DNA from: Chloranthus sessilifolius
Lineage: Eukaryota > Streptophyta > Magnoliopsida > Chloranthales > Chloranthaceae
Length of the DNA stretch: 64,000 nucleotides
Direction: 5' to 3'
Assembly (NCBI GenBank): GCA_021018995.1
Contig: CM037593.1
Location: 4,616,088 to 4,680,087, forward strand
The number at the start of each line of letters is the position of its first letter. The first letter of the stretch is position 1. Position numbers and translations under genes: made by a program. The notes beneath the pieces were generated by a model. That model did no database searches. It was not told where the DNA came from and saw nothing but the letters and a program-made list of their open reading frames with translations. Of the stretch, positions 34,758 to 47,586 are shown in pieces.

Positions 34758-34905
34758 CACTACAAAAAATAAGACTATTAGCGGCAGTCTTTTGCTCCAA
34801 AAAACTGCCGCTAATAATAAAAAAAACTGTTAAGACTATTAGCGGCAATTTTTTGTTAATAGCGGCAGTTTTTGATTGCCGCTAATAGTCCTATTTTTTT
34901 TAGTG
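34758..34905. mobile_element. 148-bp CACTA-like MITE with TGG target duplication
   Basis: CACTACAAAAAATAAGACTA at the left pairs with the right end (TAGTCCTATTTTTTTTAGTG). TGG flanks both sides, a 3-bp duplication as expected for CACTA. Inside are two further inverted pairs, GCGGCAGTCTTTTGC-type and AACTGCCGCTAATA. It is the best-preserved of four copies in the window. Confidence 0.8.
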
Positions 34906-35842
34906 TGGGCTGACAAGCCAACCTTACCAAAAACAATCTCCATGGTCTGATTCAAATTAATCATTGGTTTTCATCCATTAAAAACTGTGGTATTTACACC
35001 AAAATCGGGTGAGAATAGCCGTACTATCAATCATGTTATTGCAAAGAATTTTTTTTATTATGTTTTTTTTTTTTTTAAATTTAAATTTTTATTTTTTATG
35101 AATATGATTGTAAAGAAATCATTAAATTAAAGTAGGGTAAATAAATCATTGGATTAAAGTAGACATTATCAAAAGCTTGCGGTGATTAAGTGTTGGTAGG
35201 CTAAATGGTTAGATATGAAATCTCATATTTCCGAGTTGTCTAAGAAAGCCCCGAGACGGAGACATCTTGCATTTCGGGGAGACGTCTCAGTGAAACAATG
35301 CCAAATGAAATACCTTTTAATCAGTATCAGCTAACCAGTGTGAAACGAAACACCTTTTAATCAATCTCAGCGAAACAGTGTGTGAAAAGAAATACCTTTT
35401 AATCAATCTTAGGTCACTAAAATAGGTTATTGATCTTACATCATTAAAAAATATTTCTATATCATATCATGGGGCAAACTTTTGTTATTATCAATTTAAA
35501 TAGTTCAAGTGATTGTCCCCAATTGGAACATATCCTAGTTAAAGAATCACCATTATAAATTAATTGTAGACCGTCCAACCAAGAATCTTCAATATTAACA
35601 GTTACAAATAAGCATAAAAGTGGATAATAGAACGCACAGATTTGCTCACACCATGATACCCATTCACGAGATCATTATGTTGACATGATATGATAAAACT
35701 ATTAGCACCGCGTGTAGAAAGATGATGAGTAGCAGACTTTCAATGGTGTACTAACTTAACATGCTATATGAATCATATCGAAATTAATATCACTCTCCGC
35801 TCCTGAGATATATGTCTTGTCTCTAGCGAAATTTAAAATCAT
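34906..35842. other. Intergenic DNA, nothing recognised
   Basis: AT-rich. A short tandem (GAAACACCTTTTAATCA and related text at about 35,307, 35,345 and 35,390) is visible. No gene or transposon boundary. Confidence 0.45.
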
Positions 35843-35999
35843 GCATGTGATAGACCATTTTGACAAAGTAGCATTTGAGAAGTATCATGCAACACACTTC
35901 TTTATGGCCTTGGTTGACAACCTTTTTTCAAAAATCGTTCTTTTGAGTGTTGCAAAGAGGTGTGTCATGTGTTGTTTTTTAAAAATGTCTATCACATGC
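35843..35999. mobile_element. 157-bp MITE-like inverted repeat
   Basis: GCATGTGATAGACCATTTT at the left and AAAATGTCTATCACATGC at the right are inverse copies; inside, TGCAACACACTTC and GAGGTGTGTCATG also pair in part. No target duplication was identified. Confidence 0.55.
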
Positions 36000-36469
36000 T
36001 AAAAATAGTGTTGCATGATAAGCAACATGAGATAATTTCTCAACACAACACCAACTTCAGTTAGAGGCAGCCCGATCCACGGGATGAAATGTACTTTTGA
36101 TCAAACAATTTACCTTTGAAAAGTACTTTTTGAAAAAGAGTTTTCAAACGAGGCCTACAACATTTGAAAAGTGCTTTTTGGCACAAGTGTTGCCAAACAA
36201 GGCCTTATGCCTTGTTTGGCTTTTACAAGCAGTAAGGCCCTGTGTGGCTTATGCGAGTAGTATTTGTGCCCTTACTATTTCCGTCAGGGCGGTTTTCAAC
36301 TGCAACCACTTATAACTATCGCTCGATAAGCTCCCATCAGCTCCCCGCGAGCCTACCAAACTTGCTCTAGGCGTCGGGAGTGGAGAAGGGAGCGTTGCCA
36401 ACCGTTGTGTAAAATATCTATTTGGGTCGAGTTTATGTTTAACCCAACCCGCCTGCCATGTTGACATTG

Positions 36470-36834
36470 GTTGCGTATGGCATAACTCTCTGTTAGCCCC
36501 TAGCATAGCAGAGTTCACCTGCTTTAACAGGTTCCCATCCTCTTTACTAACATCTTGCTACATGTTTTATCAGGTACCCTTTTTCCTTGATAACTCCTTG
36601 TACAATAATATTTTATGCAAGATTTACCTATTCAATAGTTTTACCCTCCTCTCTACTGGCTCCTTCTAAGAGCTAATTTTATTTATTTTAGTAGGGAGTT
36701 AGTAGAGAGCACAAAGGTTATTCCTAGACTAAGTAAATCCTTATTTCGAAGGAGCTAAAAAAGATGATAAATACCAACTAAAACAAGCGAACTGTACATT
36801 GGCAGGGCTAGGAGAGAGCTATGCCTTACATAGC
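36470..36834. mobile_element. MITE, GGCATAGCTC family, copy 1
   Basis: The left end GTTGCGTATGGCATAACTCT and right end GAGAGCTATGCCTTACATAG are inverse; flanks CATTG (36,465-36,469) and CATTA (36,835-36,839) fit a 5-bp target duplication. The left 90 bp (GAGTTCACCTGCT, GGTTCCCATCCTCT) match the copy at 44,905-45,235. Confidence 0.65.
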
Positions 36835-36839
36835 CATTA

Positions 36840-37722
36840 TCTACCTCCAAGTTGACCCAATGCCCCATAACAAGTCAAAATCTGGAATAACTTGGAGTTG
36901 ACCCGGCCCATTGGCCCTACAACTACCTACTGTATTCTTTTATGAAGTGACGCCGTTGATTTAACGTTTACCAAAATAATAAAACAAAAAGTTTTCTACG
37001 TAAGATCTGATAATGTCAATGGAGAGTAATATTCTCTTGTAAATCACATACGAATAATATATATATATCAGTCATAAATCTCAAAACACTGGTGATTTTA
37101 AACGCCAATCATTTTTCAGTTGCTGCCCGATAAATTCTAGACTTCCTTTTCTGTCACAATCTAAAATCATTATTCAATCTCAAGGGCTTAAAATTTTATA
37201 TTATTATATAACACACTTATTAAGGCAATAAGTAGACATACACATAATTATAAAATAACATAAAATTTAATTGAGCCATTACATACAATATTTAAATGCC
37301 TTCGATTAAATTATATGTCACTTTATGATTTATACGTACGTCTCCTTATCATCTTAATAAATATAACACAGAATTTTTAGCTCTTGAGATCGGGTAAAAA
37401 TTAAGTGTTGACATATTCTATGCAGATTTCACATCATGAGTTCCACAAAAAATTATGATATTAATTATATATTGCTATGTCATACATTTATCTTAAGTGT
37501 ATCGAGATACAAGGGATCTTCTAACTGCCTATTGAAATAAAAATAATAAAATATAGCTGCCCATCCCTAAATTGTTTGTTCTGATCAGCTATTGCCTCCT
37601 TCACTAGTCAGTATAAAATAGCTCTTCTGGGATCATATTTTGTTTCCAATCTGGAAAAACCCATTTTTATTTTTATTCTTTTTTCTTGTATCTTTAATAA
37701 GCTCTTCAATCTTCATGCAAAG
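36840..37722 (+). promoter_or_regulatory. Promoter and 5' UTR region of the LRR-malectin kinase gene
   Basis: A TATA box TATAAAAT lies at 37,612-37,619, about 104 bp before the start codon, so transcription should begin near 37,640-37,655. A pyrimidine-rich leader (TTTTTATTTTTATTCTTTTT) follows. An upstream ATG at 37,715 runs only three codons before a stop. W-box cores TTGACC occur at 36,852-36,857 and 36,898-36,903, with an inverse GTCAA at 36,874. They would fit WRKY-controlled immune expression, but such short motifs are common. Confidence 0.5.
37612..37619 (+). promoter_or_regulatory. TATA box
   Basis: TATAAAAT at the expected distance before a pyrimidine-rich leader and the receptor-kinase start codon. 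Assigned by position and sequence only. Confidence 0.55.
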
Positions 37723-37843
37723 ATGAATAAAATCAGCTCTAGATTTGGATATTGTTCATCTTTTATCCTTGTTTTTTGGTGGTTTTGCCTGCTCTGTCTT
37801 GCTCAGAGATCTCAAGCTCAAGCTACAACAGACCCAGTTGAAG
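37723..37843 (+). CDS. Exon 1: signal peptide
   Basis: ATG at 37,723 opens MNKISSRFGYCSSFILVFWW, then FCLLCLAQRSQAQATTDPVE: a charged start, a hydrophobic core and a small-residue cleavage region near AQA. The in-frame start is the only one downstream of the TATA box. The donor AAG|GTATGC ends the exon in phase 1. Confidence 0.9.
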
Positions 37844-40086
37844 GTATGCCTCTCAAACTTCTTTCACTCAGTTAGTTTTATTTTATTTTTGTTCTTACTT
37901 GAAAAAAACCCATAGAAACCAGGTGAAATCTGAAGTCTTTTGCTTTTTTTTCTTTTTTTCATTAAATTGGAAAAAAGATAAGTTATTTTTCAAAATTTTC
38001 AATTGATTGAAATGGGTTTCTGAAGTGGGTTTTAGTTTAATTGATCATATGGGTTCTTCTTAGCTATGGAAATTAAAAGTGGATTTCGTTTTAGATGATC
38101 ATGGGTTCTTCTTTTCCAATGAAATTAATCTGAAATCTGCTTTTTTCTGTTTATTTCTTTTGGTATATCTCAGTTAAATAAACATGAATCTTGCATCTTT
38201 TAATCCACCATCTCAGATTCAATAGTCTTTAGATTTGATATGATTGTTTTTTACTGAATCCATGTGCCCTTCTGTTTGGTTTTTCATGGCAAAATGTGTA
38301 TTTTAATGCTTCAGCTATCTGATTGCGGTCTCGGATGTTACAAATAATGCTTCAGTTATCTGTACCTCTCACACGGGGCATTGGTAGCAAGGTTTTAAGA
38401 TAGTTTATATCTAGCCTGCTGGCCTAGATAAGTATATGATGGCCGCTTTTTATTATTTTTAAAAAGGAAAAATGACCAATATATGCCGATATTATGCTCT
38501 AGTTAATATCGGCCATATTCGATCCCAGTTGAATTAAAATACAGCATTTGGCATAGCTCTCTGCAAGTCTACTTTAGCTCGGTGCCAATGCTATTGAGGT
38601 GAGGAGCTGGTTTACCAAACACGCTCCAGGGCCCTGAGAGGTCCCTGAAGTGCCCAAGAGTGACTCTTAAGCTGTGTTTGGGTTATCTCTTATAAGAGCA
38701 AAAGTAGTTCTTTGCCTGATATCTCTAGAGTAAGATAAAATCTGGTTTGGGATAGAGCAGGTATAGAGCAGCTTTATCACTTAAAACAGCTCTCCTCCCT
38801 AACAAATGAGGGGAGTAACTGTGTTACCAAATGTAAAAGTAGTTTGCCACCGGAGCCAAAAAGTAAAAGAGTTGCTCTTTGCCCCAAAAGAGCTAATCCA
38901 AACGCAGCCTTTAGAGTCTTAGGCCTGGAGGGGCTATGCCAAACACACCCTAAATATTCGGACGGAGCAACTATTTGCACTAGTAATTGAGCCTTTGCAT
39001 ACAAACATTTTTCCTTCCATTGGCTCAATTTTTGTGTGCAAAGACCGGTTTCTATGTGCAACTAGATGCTCCCAAATTTTAAAGTGCTAGTGTATGGTAA
39101 CCACTCTGGTCGCTGTGGGTGATTTGGAACATGTCACTTTTTGAAATGTAGGTTATGTGGAGTCACTATAACCATTTTATGATATACCCATAATTTAAAA
39201 ACCTATGGTGGCGACGATTGAGAGACTGAAATGACCAAAATTTTGGTCTTTTTTATATGGGACCCAAAATTTGGCCAAAATTTCGGTGGCTGAAATTTCA
39301 GTCCAAATTTTTAGTTTCGTTCCCCTCTGAAACCGAAATGATCCCCGAAATTTTGATCTTTGATTCAAAGTAGTCAAAGCCCTTTAAATCACTATTAAGA
39401 GATAATTTTTTAATGCAATCCAGAACTGAATCAACAGAGCGGGATGAAGCCCCAATTAATTCTTATATAAGATATATTTCTTATACAACCTTTATTATGT
39501 ATAATCCTTCAGAATAACTATTAACCGCTATTGATCATTGCTAAGCCCCACCATAGAAAATCCTGGCTATGCTCGTAGTGCGAACAATGCACTAAGTGGA
39601 CCTTGAAATGCGCACTATTGCATGTCTTAGTCCAAGTGGCACATGGCTGATGTGTCGTCCGTTGGTGGTCGTTTGGTTTCTCTATACTAGCTCTACTTTC
39701 TAATCTTTTTTGTTATCTTGAAATGGAAGGAGATTGGCCCGTTCACACACATTAGGGTGAATGAGTCAACCACCCTATACCAATTCATCACATGTATGTA
39801 TGGTAAATATAAAATGCTTTATGCTTACTCTATGCTTTGTATAGAGGGACGGACCCGATCACGGTTGGCCTCATTGACATTTAGATGCACACGGATGTAA
39901 GAGCATAGAGATCCGTGCATGTCGGCAGTGTGATCGGTTGATTTGTAGTAGCCCTTAAGATAATATATTATTATGCGTTTGCGTGCCTAAAATCTCTTTA
40001 GCTTGGTTAACACCCCAAGGAAAGCATCTCGTGCTCCATAGTCCATTCCAAGAAGGCGGCTATGACCTACCCACTCATGGCCATGC

Positions 40087-40159
<73 letters not shown>

Positions 40160-40262
40160 TTATTGACTGCTACTTGACCGTTAGATTGTGGCCAAATGTT
40201 GATCGCTATGTAATTTGACGGTCACCCGCTCGAGACGCGTATCTCGAATCAGTTGATCATTA

Positions 40263-40308
<46 letters not shown>

Positions 40309-43300
40309 TTTGTATATATATATAAAGCTTTGATAGCTATTGAGATAAGGTGTTGTGGCACTTAGAATTCAACGAGTTTCAAGTCTATAAATGTCTATAT
40401 AACCCGTTTTTAAACCAATTGGAACTTCTATTATGGTTTAGATGTCACCATAACAAGAAGACAATTGCCAAAAAGTGGATAATAAATTTAGTTATTTCAA
40501 ATGTATTGTCAACTTCCATCAATTCGGTTACGAGCGGATCGACATTTCTAAGAGGTCAGTCCACAAGTTTTGGTAAATAATAGTTTAAAAACTCGGCGAG
40601 TGGATGAGTAATTCAGTCAAGTTGGTCAACTTGTTTAGATTTCGGATTGAATCACTATATATTTTGTTGAGTCAAGATTTCAATGGAGCGATGCAGCCAT
40701 GGTATATAAATAAACTACTTAGTTATAAAAGGGAGCTATAACTTGCACATGATATTTGTACCTCGTGACATATAAGTTAAAAAGAAAGATAGGATAATTT
40801 TGAGAATTGTGCCACATGGAACTCCATCTAAGCAATCTAATTTGAAAGTTATGATGATGGTGCTAAAGATTGGCATAAATTGTGATCTTTATCATCCGCT
40901 TTAATATAGTCAACCATTAAATTAGATGAGAAGCTTTGACTTTGTTGAATCATATAATAGAGATCGTGTTTCACGTCAATCTTTGGCATCAAAGATTTTT
41001 AAATTATGTCTTTCAAATCAGATGGCTTAGATGGTGTTCTATGTGGCCCAGGTCTCAAAAATATCAAGTCTTTCTTTTTAACCCATGTGCTTATATATAA
41101 ATCTTGTGTGCAAGTTGTAGCTCTCTTTATAAAATATGGGCATCTCTATTTGCACTAATCTAGTCACCGTTAAAGGTACTAATAAAAAAGGAGAAAATTG
41201 CGTACTCGATTATCATAGTTTCACCTTTTTCCAGTAGCGGACTTGTAATTTAACCTTTTCTATAACTGACTGGCTTGAAGCTAAGCTAAATTAAGTAGTC
41301 ATAAATATCCCCAAAGTGTGTAAAAGGACCTAAACCAGATTTTTCTTCTTGGACGATTCAAAACGCTTTAAACATCATTGGCTGCTTTGAATCATGTGAT
41401 GGAGATCATTTTTTGTCCTGATCTTCCATATGATTGATCTCGAGATCATGGGCGTAGCATCAGATTGTCCATTTTACTCAAAAAAGGGGCAAAAATTAAT
41501 GCTATTAAGGAAGAGCGATGTCGCTTTCATTGGAGAGCGATATCGTTGCCGTAAGGGAGCGTTATTGCTTCTAGGTAGCTCGGTTTTGGGTCCTTTTACA
41601 CACATTGGGATAATTTTTTACTTTTAAACTTAGCTTGGTTTTAAGCAGGTCGATTATGGAAAAGGTGAATCTAGATGTCCATTGCCGGAAAAGGCGTAAT
41701 TATGATGGTCGATCATGAAAATTTCTCATAAAAAAGACTTTTTTTTTGGGTCTATATTTGCGCTTGCTTATTTTTTAAAGGCACCCCCTTTTTTTTAATT
41801 GTTTTCGTCTTCTTCTTCTTTAATTTTGGCAAGTCAAACATAACTCACTTTTTTTCCGTTAAAAATTGAGATATACATATTTTCCCGATAATCTGTACGG
41901 TCCAAAATCTTGCCACTTTTTGGATGGACCGCAGCCAATAAATAACATCGAATTTGTCTATGAACGGCCTTTTAGCTGGTAAATTTTGTCAAAAGGTTAA
42001 TGTCACTGATTTTAGGGGCAGCTTAATTTGGGATCTATAGTATCCCAGGCTCTTCATAAGCGGTGACACCGGCCCATTAGATAAGCGCATTTTAGCGAGA
42101 CCTGTGTAGTATTAAGTGAAGTTATGTGATGGTGCTGCCACCACATAGTCGTCAGGTGATGCGCCTCTCCACACCATCAATAATAGCTACTATTTGACAA
42201 GTGTTTTTTTTAAATGAGCAGTGAGGGCTTTAAACATCATATTTCAAAAATGGAACAAACGTGCTGCGCCTACGTGGAACACTACGGGCGATCCATGTAG
42301 CGGGACGGCCATCGACTCCCGTACGGTTGATGAACAGGATATCATTCCCGCAATAAAATGCAATTGTACCTTCGATGCTGGCACCACTTGCCACATAACC
42401 CAGCTGTAAGTGCCTGTTTATCTGATATCAAAAAAAAAAAAACTGTTTATCTATCGTTTCGGCCGATACAAGCATTTCGTAGTCGTTATTAGATTTTTTT
42501 ATTTTATTTTGTTTTTTTGCACGTTGTAACCATGTGTGGCATTATATTATTATTTGTTTTCTCTCAGCGCACATCATCTAAGCCTCATGATTTGAAGGCC
42601 ATGTATTAAAGATCTTTAACACAAAAAATTGGCAAATACAAAAAAATTCGCATGAAGTATGATCGATATTATATGATTTTATGCAGTCAATAGCCATCAT
42701 CCGATTCAACAATTGACTACATGGAATCAGAGGATAAATATCGTTTTTCATGCCGATCTTTTGTATGAACGATCCTTAGATCATGAACTTTAAATCAAAC
42801 GATTAAGATGGTATTTTCACATGACACAGATCCCCAAAATGCGAAGTCTTTTCAGTAAGTGATTTTAAGTGGCGTGCGTGGTGTGCCCGTACGTAGCAGT
42901 GCTCTTATTTTAAGGGTTAAGTACAACACAATTTTTCAACGGATGAAAACCATTGACTGATTTGAAACAGATGATGGAGATTATTTTTTTACTCCCATCT
43001 TCCTCAAAATATATCTTAAGATTATGGCGCACATATCAGAGGGTCAGATGTTGATTTCATATTGCACACACCACTAAAAGTGAAGGTCAACTCCTTTCCC
43101 ATGATCGAGGTCAGTTTTGGGGATGTGTGCCATGTGAAATCGTCATCTGACTGTTTGATAGGCGCGCCGTGATCTTAAGATCTATCGAAAGGAAGATTGG
43201 AACAGAAAAAATCTCCATCGTCTGATTCAAATCAATCAATCAATGGTATTCGTGAGTGAAAAAATACTTACTAATAAATGGGTGAGAGTAGCCGTTTATT

Positions 43301-46300
43301 ACTAATAATTGTGGTACTTACTAAAAACTGTGGTACTTACTAATAAACGGCGCGCCATGATCTTAAGATCTATCAAAAGGAAGATTGGAACAGAAAAAAT
43401 CTCCGTCTGATTCAAATCAATCAATGGAATTGGAGTGAGAGTAGCCGTACCCTTATTTTAGTTTTGCTAATTAAGTGATAAATGTGTTCCTTCATTTACA
43501 ACCTCCAGATTCTTCCTTAACTCGCATTTCACGTACTGAAATTGTTGACTGTTTTGAATCAAATGCGGAGATAACTGTTCACCCCAATCTCCCTCACAAT
43601 GGATTTGGAGATCATGGACCTACCATCAAACGGTTAGATTTTGATTCCACATGGCACAAATCTCAAGAACCACGTTTGATGTATGCCCATGATCATGTTC
43701 ACTTTTTGGGATGTGTCGCATGTGGAATAAAAATCTGACAGATCGATGCTAAGCCCATGATCTCCAGATCCATTGTGGGGAAGGGAAATACACCATCGTC
43801 GGAGTCAAAACAGTCAACAGTCTAAGAAAGTTAAATACAGGTTCGGATGGAAGAATCTTAGGTTGTAGTAAAAATTCATTGCAAAAATGTAGTAATTTTA
43901 AGTTTCTTGACTATGGTGCAAAGGCCTAAAATGAAATCCATCCTATGATTCAAAGAGGTCAAAAGCTGTCTAAAACTAATGATATGTTGGATTTACATTA
44001 TAGAGGTTAATTTTTTATGGAGTTTGACTTCTCTGACTCCGATATGGAGATTGTTTTTAGACCCCTTTTTTGCATTAGAGATCTTTACACCATGGCACAC
44101 ATCCCAAAAGTGACTCGAGTACCAAGCCACTTGGGACTTTGGCATCTTACATAATACTAATTCTTTTGTAACTCTCGCTTGTTAGAAAAACTACGAGTAA
44201 CAAATATTTGTTTTTTGAATTTTTACTTATTTATTTTTCAGGAAATTACAGAGGTTCAATGTGGAAGGCGTAATTCCGGAAGAGCTTCAAAATCTAACCT
44301 ACCTCCGCATTTTGTACGAATTTTTTGCTTTCTGATTCTGTATTTAATGATTTTAACATGTGCAACTTGTGCACAAAATGAATTTAGTTGAAAAGCTAAA
44401 ATTGCGGTCCCCTGTTTTTGCAGGAATTTAGGCGAAAATTCCTTACGAGGACCCTTGCCTTCATTCATTGGAAATTTAGTGAACATGGAATACTTGTAAG
44501 TAAAGTCCCTCAATACGAGATTATTATCAGTATTATTGTTATTTTGATTAATATTATTATTACTAATAATTCTATTAGGGGAGCTACAACTTGCATACAA
44601 GTTAAGAAGAAAGACTCTGTTATGTTGGGGATTTGTATCACATGGAACACAATTTAAGCCTTCTGATTTGAAGACCATGATGGACAATTTGTTTAGGCGA
44701 AAGATTGGAACGCAATGCGGTCTCTATCATCTGATTGAATACAGTCAAAGGCCATCATCTCATTCAATGGTTGGGTTTGACAAATTAGATGATAGGGAGC
44801 ATGTTTCATGTCAATTTTTAGCCTCAGAGATATTTCCATCATGGTCATCAATTCATTTGGCTTAAATGGTGTTCCACATGACACATATCCCAAAAATAAC
44901 AAAGGCTGCATATGGCATAGCTCCCTGCTAGCTCCAGCCACTGGAGAGTTCACCTGCTGTAGTTGGTTCCCATTATCCTATTTAACTCCCTGCAAAAGAG
45001 GATTTACCTGCTCTAGCAACAACCTCCTTGCTCTCTATTAACTTCCTACCAGAGCAAATAAAATCTGCTTTGGCAAAGAGAGGGTAGAATTACCGAACAG
45101 GTAAATCCTGCATAAAATTTTGCTATGCAAGGAGTTATAAAGGATAAGGGATACTTGCTAAAGAGGATGGGAACCTACTAAAGCAGGTGAACTCTACTAT
45201 AGCAGGGGCTAGCAAAGAGCTATGCCATATGCAGCCAAAGTTTTCATTTTTAAACGTGTGCCCCGGTACAAATTTCATGTGCAAGTTTTAGCTCCCTACT
45301 ATTAGCATTAGCAAGAATATTGGTCCCTCAATGAAATTTGTTGGTCTCAATCATAAAAAGGTTCCAAGATTGAATTCTTTGATATCATTTCAAACTTGGA
45401 GCAGATATCTTTAATGCAAATGCTTAATAATTCTCACTAAACTTCCTATAAAAAAAATAATTCTCATTAAACTATGAAATAGGGTGTAATTCCTGTATAT
45501 ACAATATAACGATAGTTTAATGACTAAATTAGCCCTAGAAACTGGAAGTTGTTTATTAGTTATCATTATTAGTTTGTTTATTACTTTTCAAGCTTGAACA
45601 TTTGTTTTGATCTGATTAGGACTTTAGATCACAATGTATTCAATGGAACGATACCAAAGGAACTTGCGCAGCTTCGGAATCTCAAAGGACTGTAAGATAT
45701 CCTCCAAACTCTTTAACCATTTAGAATTATTGATGTTAGGGATTCAACGTCCGAGTCATATCAACATATTTTGCTTGGGTCCCAAGCCGATCTGTATCCG
45801 ATATATTGAACATGTATCAGCCAAACCAGCTGATAAGTAAGCAATTTTTTTTTTGTTTAGAAAAAAAATATAAATTTATAATAAAAAATTTGCAAAGGGC
45901 AGTTTTGGTATTTTGTTTGAGTCATATATGATACATATCTGTTAATATGGGCCTTTATGAACTGATATCAGCCAATATTGGAGCTTTTTGAAACGATTTT
46001 CAACCCTATATTAAATCGGGGTTATATATTGACTCGAATGGGGCCTAACCCGATACCAAGGTTTTAAATAGTGTTTGAGGCGTAAGCCTCGAGACGCATC
46101 TCGAGTCGTAGCGTAAGCTTTTCGCCTCGAGGTGTAGCTTGAGGCGTAAAGCACGTGAGGCATACTTGAGGCGTACTGAGGCGTAAGAAGGCACAGTGAG
46201 GCATACTGAGGCGTAAGAAGGCGCAGTGAGGCTTAAGCATCGCATAAATTTTAATTTTTTCCTATTTTATCCTATTTTTTCTGAAAAGTTTAAATTTTTT

Positions 46301-47513
46301 CCCAAGTTTACCCTTTTAAAGGATTATTAGGGGATGAAATAGAGGAGGGTGGCCTTTATCTATTATTTTTCTTATATGTTTTATCATTTTTTATTAAATT
46401 TAAAAAAAAATTAAATTTATTATATTTTTTAAATTAAAAAATTAAAAATTTGTGAGGCTTACGCCTTGCCTCGTGAGACAGTTGAGCGCTACGCCTTGCG
46501 CCTTACGCCTTTGAAAACCTTGCCCATGGTAGATATTTAAAACCATGATTGACGTCATTCTTGGTACTACGACTGTTTATTACTGTTATTACGTAGTGTC
46601 GTTAATTCTCTATGCATTTTTCATTGAGTATTTGATTGCGTAATTTGTTTTTCCTGTAATCTGGAGATTACTTATAAGTTTTATTTTTGATAAGCAAGCA
46701 GTAATATTAGAGATAGAAAAAGAAACAAACAAAATAAGAGGGGCATACCCCAATGGTACGACAAGCTTCTTAACACATCCGAGCTTCGGTATCGCCACCA
46801 CCCAAGAGGCTAAGAAAGAAAGGAAACTAGAAATCTGAAATTTGGTAGGGAGAGTTTAACTGGAAAGTTACTTCACAAGGAAGAATGCAGTGAACCTCTT
46901 AACATTATAAAATTTTGGATATATTTATGAAAAGAGCGTCCATCCTCCCATGACCGTTGACCATCCTCCATGGTTCCATGTGGACAGGGACGGAGCCAGG
47001 AACTTCTATGGAGAGGTGCCAAAGTCAACATGGCCCTATTTTAGGGCCGGCCTGCCGGGCCCATGGTGACTGGGCTTGGGTCCCTATTTAGTTATTTTAT
47101 TTTTCTTTTAAATTGTGGGGATGGTCATCACCCCCCTCCCTATTTTTCTTTTAAATTGTTGGGGTGGTCATCACCCCCCTCCCCCGGCTCCGTCCCTGCA
47201 TGTGCATTGCTTAGATCATATTTAACAAAAAAAAAAGATATCTAAAACGCTATTTGGATGCCACATGGAGCATGAGTGCATTGCTTAGATCATATTTAAC
47301 AAGAAAAATGGAAATTGAAAACTCATCACCACCATGCATTTTTTAAAATATTGATTGTTGCAACCAGTCAACTTTTTAAAATTTTGATTTTTTAAAAAAC
47401 TTTTTTTAAATTTTTTTTATAAAAAGCATTGATCTAAACCATCCTCCCATGCTCCATGTGGCACCAAAACAGTGTTTTGGGTGCCATGTGGACCTTGGAG
47501 GACGGAACCGGCT

Positions 47514-47586
<73 letters not shown>

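Larger units (their letters stand above)
37844..42221 (+). other. Intron 1 (4.4 kb) of the receptor kinase
   Basis: GT-AG intron. Contents: Tourist-like MITE (about 38,668-38,912), an AAATTT(C/T)GG-rich inverted repeat (about 39,190-39,370), two (TA)n runs (40,100-40,154 and 40,266-40,304), a Mutator-like MITE (40,731-41,125) and a further foldback (about 41,185-41,730). Between about 39,380 and 40,090 nothing was recognised. Confidence 0.8.
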
